A stretch of DNA of 27,866 nt, from positions 1 to 27,866 of IMG/VR virus record IMGVR_UViG_3300034062_004184; one strand, given 5' to 3'. This document shows, one piece after another, positions 24,128 to 27,866 of this stretch. Made by a program: the position numbers and the translations under genes. This DNA comes from a virus. Position 1 is the first letter of the stretch, and each line of letters starts with the position of its first letter. The notes below the pieces were generated by a model. That model saw only the letters and a list, made by a program, of their open reading frames with translations, had not been told where the DNA came from and made no database searches.

Positions 24128-24254
24128 CTAGTAATTCTTCTATAGATTTAATTGGTATAGCTTCTAGGTCCTTCTTTACTTCCTCAATAATGGAACCAAC
24201 AGCCTTAGCTTCTAATATAGAATCAGCTATATGATAATTTGTATTTTTATTCAT
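24081..24254 (-). CDS. 57-aa acidic protein, first gene of minus operon
   Basis: Small frame MNKNTNYHIADSILEAKAVG then acidic helical sequence (EEVKKDLEAIPIKSIEELLD) ending QKEEDSQKNQENG. ATG is at 24252-24254 with AAGGG about 6 nt upstream. It overlaps the sigma gene by 47 nt in another frame. It is the first gene after the divergent promoter region. No family recognised. The size and acidity, and being coupled to a sigma gene, would suit a small regulator or anti-sigma-like partner, but this is speculation. Confidence 0.55.
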   Translation of the reverse strand: MNKNTNYHIADSILEAKAVGSIIEEVKKDLEAIPIKSIEELLDEQKEEDSQKNQENG

Positions 24255-24263
24255 GTGAGGCCC

Positions 24264-24291
24264 TTGCGGTATGTGGTCAATATACTATAAT
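24264..24291 (+). promoter_or_regulatory. Plus-strand promoter for HTH/fcl operon
   Basis: TTGCGG (24264-24269), 16-nt spacer, TATAAT (24286-24291), 42 nt before ATG of the HTH gene, which has AGGAG at 24321-24325. The -10 box overlaps that of the divergent promoter. Confidence 0.5.
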
Positions 24292-24314
24292 AAATAGTTA
24301 CACAATATCGTCAA
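24287..24314 (-). promoter_or_regulatory. Minus-strand promoter for sigma/packaging operon
   Basis: On the minus strand TTGACG (24309-24314), 16-nt spacer, TATTAT (24287-24292), 33 nt before the 57-aa gene start. It shares five -10 positions with the plus-strand promoter, so the two may exclude each other. Confidence 0.45.
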
Positions 24315-24332
24315 TTCCTCAGGAGATTTAAA

Positions 24333-24581
24333 ATGGCAACTTATAAAAAATGGACACAAACCGAACTTGATTTTATCGTTAATAACCAATTGGTACTTAA
24401 TGATGACGGATTGTCCGTAAAATTGTCCGAAATAACTGGCGAAAATATTAGCAGAAGCATGGTTCGTAGACAACGACGAAAGCTAAATATTAAGAAAAAT
24501 AGAGGGCGTCCTCGTAAAGATGGAGGAGTAGCCAATGTAACAGCTCCGGAAATTTCAGAGCCTGTTGATAATAACTCATGA
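24333..24581 (+). CDS. Small HTH protein with AT-hook
   Basis: 82-aa protein. Residues 6-50 (KKWTQTELDFIVNN ... LSEITGENISRSMVRRQRRK) are an HTH of homeodomain-like type, similar in outline to the N-terminus of the 273-aa protein at 22660-23481. NRGRPRKDGG at 56-65 is a classical AT-hook (RGRPRK) that binds AT-rich minor groove. The first plus-strand gene, with promoter and AGGAG, it overlaps GDP-L-fucose synthase by 4 nt (ATGA). It could regulate the divergent promoters that it sits beside. A DNA-binding role is well supported; regulation is inferred. Confidence 0.65.
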   Translation: MATYKKWTQTELDFIVNNQLVLNDDGLSVKLSEITGENISRSMVRRQRRKLNIKKNRGRPRKDGGVANVTAPEISEPVDNNS

Positions 24582-25495
24582 AAATTATTTTAACTGGTGG
24601 ATCTGGATTTTTAGGGAAATTTGTTCATCAAGAATTATTACGCAGAGGTTACGGGGATATATTCGTTCCTAGATCAAAGCTTATTGATTTGACTAAATTT
24701 GATCAAGCTCAAGAAATGATAAGATATTATCGTCCTGATACTATTATTCATTTAGCAGCAGAGGTTGGAGGTATAGGGGCGAATATGGCCAACCCAGGTA
24801 GATTTTTCTATGCTAATATGAGCATGGGTTTAAATCTTATAGAAGCTTCTAGATTATACCATGTTAATAAATTTGTGCAGGTTGGGACGGTATGCTCTTA
24901 TCCTAAGATATGTCCTGTTCCTTTTGTGGAAGAAGATATATGGAATGGATATCCAGAAGAAACTAATGCTCCTTATGGGGTGGCTAAAAAAGCATTATTT
25001 GTTATGTTGGAAGCATACCATAAACAATATAACTTAAAAAGTTGTATTTTGGTGCCATCTAATTTATACGGGCCGGGTGATAATTTTAAACCAGAGAGTA
25101 GTCATGTTATCCCGGCCTTGATCAAAAAGTTTATTGATGCAAAAGAGGGTGCGCTATCTTTTGTAGATTGTTGGGGGGATGGATCAGCTACTAGAGAATT
25201 TTTGTATGTTAAGGATGCTGCACAAGCAGTTGTAGACGGAATGGAAAAGATCAATGAACCATCTCCTATTAATTTGGGGGGTGGTTCTGAAGTTTCTATT
25301 AAGGATCTGGCGACATCTATTAAAGATTTAGTGGGATACTCTGGAGCAATTGAATGGGACGAATCTAAACCTAATGGACAGCCTCGTAGGTTTCTTAATA
25401 TATCAAAAGCTGCTAAGTTACTAGGATGGAAACCAAAGGTATCTTTGACTGACGGATTAGCAGAAACTGTGAGATGGTACGTCAAGTCGAGATGA
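24578..25495 (+). CDS. fcl: GDP-L-fucose synthase
   Basis: 305-aa SDR-family enzyme performing the epimerisation and NADPH reduction of GDP-4-keto-6-deoxymannose to GDP-L-fucose. GGSGFLGK (7-14) binds the nucleotide; AAEVGGIGAN (60-69) and QVGTVCSYP (101-109, Ser107) are typical of fucose synthases; Tyr133 and Lys137 in APYGVAKK are catalytic; VPSNLYGPGDNF (158-169) is the substrate loop. The length is normal for Fcl (about 310-320) or slightly short. ATG overlaps the HTH gene stop; no Shine-Dalgarno is obvious, so translation is coupled. The minus-strand gmd supplies its substrate. No fucosyltransferase is in the window. Confidence 0.9.
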   Translation: MKIILTGGSGFLGKFVHQELLRRGYGDIFVPRSKLIDLTKFDQAQEMIRYYRPDTIIHLAAEVGGIGANMANPGRFFYANMSMGLNLIEASRLYHVNKFVQVGTVCSYPKICPVPFVEEDIWNGYPEETNAPYGVAKKALFVMLEAYHKQYNLKSCILVPSNLYGPGDNFKPESSHVIPALIKKFIDAKEGALSFVDCWGDGSATREFLYVKDAAQAVVDGMEKINEPSPINLGGGSEVSIKDLATSIKDLVGYSGAIEWDESKPNGQPRRFLNISKAAKLLGWKPKVSLTDGLAETVRWYVKSR

Positions 25496-25763
25496 GGGGA
25501 AACTGGCTATTAAACTGGCCAATATCTTATAGACCCGCCTACTATGTTTGCACCACCCGAGGGTTTTTGGGGAAATTCCGAAATGGGCAGCAAAAACGAA
25601 AAAACCCCCTAAGTTGTTGATACATAAACACTTAGGTACTATTCTCTCTCCAAAATTTGACGTAAGTACTTATGGGATATAGAGTTATGTCAATGATTTA
25701 GAAAAAATCAGAAAATTTTGTGTTTGGCATGAAATTATATTTGAAAAAATCCAAAGATTTCTC
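25496..25763 (+). other. Intergenic region with hairpin and repeat
   Basis: 268 nt without a gene. It holds a long-loop inverted repeat, GGGTTTTT at 25561-25568 against AAAAACCC at 25600-25607, preceded by ACCCGAGGGTTTTT, which may work as a weak terminator after fcl. It also holds the 75-nt repeat copy A. I see no tRNA or open frame of note. Confidence 0.5.
25613..25687 (+). repeat. 75-nt upstream element, copy A
   Basis: Ungapped alignment to 26616-26690 over 75 nt leaves about two thirds of positions identical, in blocks: GTTG-x-TA-x-ATAA-x-CACTTA near the left, CTCC-x-AAATT-x-GAC in the middle, then TAA-x-TACTTA and TATAGA-x-TTA at the right. Copy A contains the palindrome TAAGTACTTA. 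It lies about 75 nt upstream of promoter P1. Confidence 0.6.
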
Positions 25764-25791
25764 TTGCAATGGCCGATAACTACTGTATAAT
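25764..25791 (+). promoter_or_regulatory. Early promoter P1
   Basis: TTGCAA, 16-nt spacer, TATAAT. The spacer holds GGCCGATA, as in P2 (GCCGATA) and P3 (ACCGATA). The leader then has a GAAAG-CACAAGAG stretch and a purine run to the start. Confidence 0.7.
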
Positions 25792-25831
25792 GAAAGCACA
25801 AGAGAAAAAGAAAGAAGAAAAGGAAAAGAAA

Positions 25832-26062
25832 ATGGAAAACATGATTGTTCTGAACACTGTGGCTGAGTTGCACGACCTGATCAATAACACTGGAATGGAT
25901 ACCTTTGTGAATAGGGTAGCATTTGCTAGTGATCTTCTGGAAAAGGTTCGTGAAAATGATAATGTGATCTCAATTGATGAAGAATTGGGATTCATGGATG
26001 ATGGTGGTTGGATTGAGATTGACGAAATGGGTTATGTTGTGAAAGATTTTGCAATCTGCTAA
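25832..26062 (+). CDS. Small acidic early protein
   Basis: 76-aa protein, MENMIVLNTVAELHDLIN then DTFVNRVAFASDLLEKV and an acidic end (ISIDEELGFMDDGGW). The start was set at ATG 25832-25834 because a purine leader with AGGA at 25821-25824 stands before it, and the longer frame begins inside the P1 promoter. It has its own promoter and is followed 4 nt later by the -35 of P2. No family recognised. The size, acidity and own promoter are typical of phage early genes that modify the host, but this is an inference. Confidence 0.65.
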   Translation: MENMIVLNTVAELHDLINNTGMDTFVNRVAFASDLLEKVRENDNVISIDEELGFMDDGGWIEIDEMGYVVKDFAIC

Positions 26063-26066
26063 GGTA

Positions 26067-26096
26067 TTGACAACGGAATAGCCGATACTGTATAAT
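26067..26096 (+). promoter_or_regulatory. Early promoter P2
   Basis: Perfect TTGACA (26067-26072), 18-nt spacer, perfect TATAAT (26091-26096), then AGAACCAACACAAGAG and a purine run. Very close to P3. Confidence 0.8.
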
Positions 26097-26126
26097 AGAA
26101 CCAACACAAGAGAAAAGGAAAAGAAA

Positions 26127-26375
26127 ATGATTACGCTCGACAAGGTGATGGCTGGTGTTCGACAGGTTTTCGGAAGTGATTCGTATAAGGTGCGAGTGAT
26201 TCAGGCTGGATCGTCTTTCAAGGTTGAGCCGAAAGAGATGATTCATGATGGGGTGTGGATTCGCTCTGAGGGTGCTATCGAAACCCAAATCAACAATCTT
26301 TTCTACGATATGGCTTGTGAAGCTTGTGCTGATGAGGCCGACTACATTCCGGGCCTTGACGATGGGGAATTTTAA
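26127..26375 (+). CDS. Small early protein
   Basis: 82-aa protein, MITLDKVMAGVRQVFGSDSY then KVRVIQAGSSFKVEPKEMIH and an end with MACEACADEADYIPGLDDG. The middle suggests a small alpha/beta domain; two cysteines at CEAC may bind metal or be incidental. The start has an 18-nt purine leader (AGAGAAAAGGAAAAGAAA) instead of a full GGAGG. Transcribed from P2. Family not recognised; likely early host-takeover or replication accessory. Confidence 0.65.
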   Translation: MITLDKVMAGVRQVFGSDSYKVRVIQAGSSFKVEPKEMIHDGVWIRSEGAIETQINNLFYDMACEACADEADYIPGLDDGEF

Positions 26376-26384
26376 ATTCATCTA

Positions 26385-26414
26385 TTGACAACCACCTAAC
26401 CGATAAGCTATAAT
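26385..26414 (+). promoter_or_regulatory. Early promoter P3
   Basis: TTGACA (26385-26390), 18-nt spacer with ACCGATA, TATAAT (26409-26414), then AGAATCAACACAAGAG. It matches P2 base for base over the leader apart from one C/T change, indicating duplication of the promoter module. Confidence 0.8.
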
Positions 26415-26440
26415 AGAATCAACACAAGAGGGAAAGAACA

Positions 26441-26590
26441 ATGACCATTCAAGTACAAAACACGATTCGTCGCCTAGTTGCTCGCCATGGATATTCGGCC
26501 ACGTTTGTTCAGAATATGGGCGAAGGTATTTGTTTGTACAGTATTGGAGGGATCATGTATCGTATTCGTGGTGACGGAACGATTCTCTAA
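26441..26590 (+). CDS. 49-aa early protein
   Basis: Short frame MTIQVQNTIRRLVARHGYSA then TFVQNMGEGICLYSIGGIMY and a basic end RIRGDGTIL. ATG 26441 is preceded by AGAGGGAAAGAACA. The compact, basic alpha/beta-like sequence resembles small regulatory or structural peptides, not a known family. It has its own promoter P3, which argues that it is real. Confidence 0.6.
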   Translation: MTIQVQNTIRRLVARHGYSATFVQNMGEGICLYSIGGIMYRIRGDGTIL

Positions 26591-26615
26591 GAACATTTGT
26601 ATAGGCTGAACGTAA

Positions 26616-26690
26616 GCTGTTGGTAGATAAGCACTTACGACAACGTCGGCCTCCCAAATTCGACATAACTACTTACCCTGTATAGACTTA
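26616..26690 (+). repeat. 75-nt upstream element, copy B
   Basis: Ungapped partner of copy A with the same block order; the middle of the element (about 10 nt after CACTTAC) is diverged. It ends 36 nt before promoter P4. No gene lies in 26591-26800 apart from this element and P4. Confidence 0.6.
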
Positions 26691-26725
26691 GAGAAACCTT
26701 ACGAAATTGCAAGGAAAGTTTTTCA

Positions 26726-26754
26726 TTGACATCTAAAGATTCTCATGGTATAAT
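26726..26754 (+). promoter_or_regulatory. Early promoter P4 (consensus with extended -10)
   Basis: Perfect TTGACA (26726-26731), 17-nt spacer, TGG then TATAAT (26749-26754): the strongest promoter in the window, with extended -10 TGn. Confidence 0.85.
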
Positions 26755-26800
26755 GTCGATATAAGAAGTAAGAGAAAAAGAAAGAAAGAGAAAAAGAAAA

Positions 26801-27025
26801 ATGGAAAAAACCACTAACATCAACAGTTTCATCAACACCCTTCCCAAGATTGTTCAGAAGAAGGTTTGGAAAGTAACCGACCAAGATGGTACGGTTGTTC
26901 AGTATGTTGGTGCTACCGATAATCGGAAAAGTTCTGCACAAGCGTACATTGACCAAAAGTATGTTGGTCAAAAGCTTACCCTGACGTTTTCGCACTTCAA
27001 AGGATTGATGACCCTCCCCCGATAA
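26801..27025 (+). CDS. Small basic early protein
   Basis: 74-aa protein, MEKTTNINSFINTLPKIVQK then KVWKVTDQDGTVVQYVGATD and a basic middle (NRKSSAQAYIDQKYVGQKL). ATG 26801 follows a purine leader of about 30 nt. Predicted helix then beta hairpin. No family recognised. It is served by P4, the best promoter here, so high early expression is likely. Basic charge could fit nucleic-acid or host-protein binding; not shown. Confidence 0.65.
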   Translation: MEKTTNINSFINTLPKIVQKKVWKVTDQDGTVVQYVGATDNRKSSAQAYIDQKYVGQKLTLTFSHFKGLMTLPR

Positions 27026-27031
27026 GAGGGG

Positions 27032-27059
27032 TTGACGGGGCGACAAAGTTTGATAGAAT
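27032..27059 (+). promoter_or_regulatory. Early promoter P5
   Basis: TTGACG (27032-27037), 16-nt spacer, TAGAAT (27054-27059), followed by a purine leader. It stands just behind the preceding stop codon. Weaker than P2-P4. Confidence 0.55.
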
Positions 27060-27085
27060 TCTGGAAAGAGAAAGAGAGAAAGAAA

Positions 27086-27283
27086 ATGAATTTTGGATAC
27101 GAAACTTGGCATACGATGAAGTTTGGCAATACCACTGCAACCTTCAAGGTTTATCCTAGTGGTTCCTTTGTGATTCAAACCATCCTGCGTGATGGAAAGA
27201 ATGTTACCGATAGCCTTTTGGCTAATCGTAGTGTCTCTGGATTGATTCGGTTCAATGTCGCCAATAATCTTATCAAGTATTGA
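27086..27283 (+). CDS. Small early protein, beta-rich
   Basis: 65-aa protein, MNFGYETWHTMKFGNTTATF then KVYPSGSFVIQTILRDGKNV and IRFNVANNLIKY. The start ATG 27086-27088 follows GGAAAGAGAAAGAGAGAAAG; the longer frame starts at TTG inside P5 and is rejected. Alternating hydrophobic residues suggest beta strands. Family not recognised. A further two genes follow closely and may be co-transcribed from P5. Confidence 0.6.
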   Translation: MNFGYETWHTMKFGNTTATFKVYPSGSFVIQTILRDGKNVTDSLLANRSVSGLIRFNVANNLIKY

Positions 27284-27293
27284 AAGAATTCTA

Positions 27294-27413
27294 ATGATTA
27301 CAGCTATCGAATATTTTCAGCTGTTTGCCTTGATTGCTTTTGCCGGTTTCATTTCGTATACTGTTCACGAAGTGGGTAACGCTGTTCAATCCATCCTGCA
27401 TGAGAACGACTAA
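27294..27413 (+). CDS. 39-aa membrane microprotein
   Basis: MITAIEYFQLFALIAFAGFI then SYTVHEVGNAVQSILHEND. Residues 8-22 form a hydrophobic segment consistent with one membrane helix, with a polar C-terminal tail. It overlaps the next start (TAATG). It could act at the membrane, but no specific role can be given. Small size lowers confidence. Confidence 0.45.
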   Translation: MITAIEYFQLFALIAFAGFISYTVHEVGNAVQSILHEND

Positions 27414-27565
27414 TGAAAAAGTGGATTTGTTATAATGTGTTGGGAGAGAATCCAGAGACTATAGATACTTTTGGAATAGTTTCTGGATTGGGTATCTTGG
27501 CTTTGCTGTTTGGTAGTTGGGCTTTCCTGTTTGTTTTTCTTCCTCTATATGTTTGGATAATGTAG
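27413..27565 (+). CDS. 50-aa membrane microprotein
   Basis: MKKWICYNVLGENPETIDTF then GIVSGLGILALLFGSWAFLF and VFLPLYVWIM. The last 30 residues are almost wholly hydrophobic, enough for one long or two short membrane helices. Its ATG shares the stop A of the preceding gene (TAATG), the sign of translational coupling. TATAAT at 27431 lies inside this gene. Together with the 39-aa protein it looks like a small membrane pair. Confidence 0.5.
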   Translation: MKKWICYNVLGENPETIDTFGIVSGLGILALLFGSWAFLFVFLPLYVWIM

Positions 27566-27566
27566 T

Positions 27567-27866
27567 ATGACACACTATGAAGCAGTAAAGATGGTTCGTG
27601 GTAAGACTAATAAGGATACTCGTAAGGTAGGCAATAATACCTATGCAGAGATATTGCCTGATGGTAGTGTAGGGATCATGCTGCATAGTACCTATGTGGT
27701 GAAGATTCATCCTGACAATAGTGCTACCCTCAATACTGGTGGATGGTATAGTGCTACCACTAAGGATAGAATCAATCAGTATTCACCCGTGCGAGTGTAT
27801 CAACGCAAGGGACAGTGGTATCTGGACAGTGGCCTAGAGTATGAAGATGGTATGGTTGTGGCCGAT
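27567..27866 (+). CDS. Partial conserved phage protein (TKDRINxYxP family)
   Basis: At least 100 aa, MTHYEAVKMVRGKTNKDTRK then VGNNTYAEILPDGSVGIMLH, VVKIHPDNSATLNTGGW and TKDRINQYSPVRVYQRKGQW. I recognise the pattern N-T-Y-x-E-(I/V)-x-x-DGS ... H-PD-x-S/T-x-T-L-x-x-GGW ... TKDRIN-x-(Y/F)-(S/A)-P-(V/I) from many phage genomes, where its role is unknown. It starts 1 nt after the preceding stop. The C-terminus leaves the window. Confidence 0.7.
   Translation, partial: MTHYEAVKMVRGKTNKDTRKVGNNTYAEILPDGSVGIMLHSTYVVKIHPDNSATLNTGGWYSATTKDRINQYSPVRVYQRKGQWYLDSGLEYEDGMVVAD

Noticed and set aside
25496-25763. CRISPR array, tRNA or integrase attachment site
   Set aside because: No regular direct repeats with spacers, cloverleaf or integrase gene were seen here or elsewhere in the window.
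25769-25831. Longer N-terminus (MADNYCIM...) for the 76-aa protein
   Set aside because: It starts within promoter P1 and reads through the purine leader, giving an artificial lysine/glutamate run.
27011-27031. Terminator before promoter P5 (CCCTC...GAGGG)
   Set aside because: Only 4-5 bp of stem with a long loop and no T-run.
27431-27436. TATAAT in the 50-aa membrane gene as a promoter
   Set aside because: It is inside a coding frame and no -35-like hexamer lies 16-18 nt upstream.

Overview
The window looks like part of a tailed double-stranded DNA bacteriophage genome (class Caudoviricetes) that is mostly AT-rich. Positions 1-24254 are an almost unbroken minus-strand block of packaging, head, connector, adhesin and tail genes. 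Positions 24333-27866 are plus-strand and hold a short regulator/sugar operon followed by very small genes of early-gene type. No ribosomal RNA, tRNA, integrase, lysis or replication gene is visible. The host cannot be named. The plus-strand promoters are standard TTGACA/TATAAT types, so a bacterial host with an ordinary vegetative sigma factor is the safest statement.

Reading the minus strand in its direction of transcription (24254 down to 1): a 57-aa protein; a sigma factor resembling T4 gp55; a helix-turn-helix protein that may be the small terminase; GDP-mannose 4,6-dehydratase; an HNH nuclease; an ERCC4-type nuclease; large terminase; portal; a fused prohead protease/scaffold with a likely internal scaffold start; a decoration protein; and the major capsid protein, followed by a terminator hairpin. 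About 8 kb of receptor-binding and fibre genes (13516-5034) then sit where connector genes would be expected: two proteins with an Mtd-like N-terminal domain, three polyglycine adhesin-like proteins, one protein with a von Willebrand D-like motif, and several small fibre-associated proteins. The head-tail connector, neck/tail-completion genes, tail tube, and two small genes in the tail-assembly-chaperone position follow at 4953-1.

On the plus strand, a small HTH/AT-hook protein is translationally coupled to GDP-L-fucose synthase. With the minus-strand dehydratase this completes the two-step route from GDP-mannose to GDP-L-fucose, split over two divergent transcription units. Beyond 25496, five small genes each carry their own promoter and a long purine-rich leader, followed by two membrane microproteins and a gene cut by the window end.

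The most interesting regulatory signals are: the gp55-like sigma factor; an AGGTGTAT motif found in the three largest gaps of the adhesin/head region; overlapping divergent promoters at 24264-24314; two diverged 75-nt repeats ahead of early promoters; and the promoter/purine-leader modules themselves. A GC-rich stretch (about 8090-9420) inside the adhesin cassette suggests recent recombination. All functional names rest on motif recognition by eye; no database search was possible.
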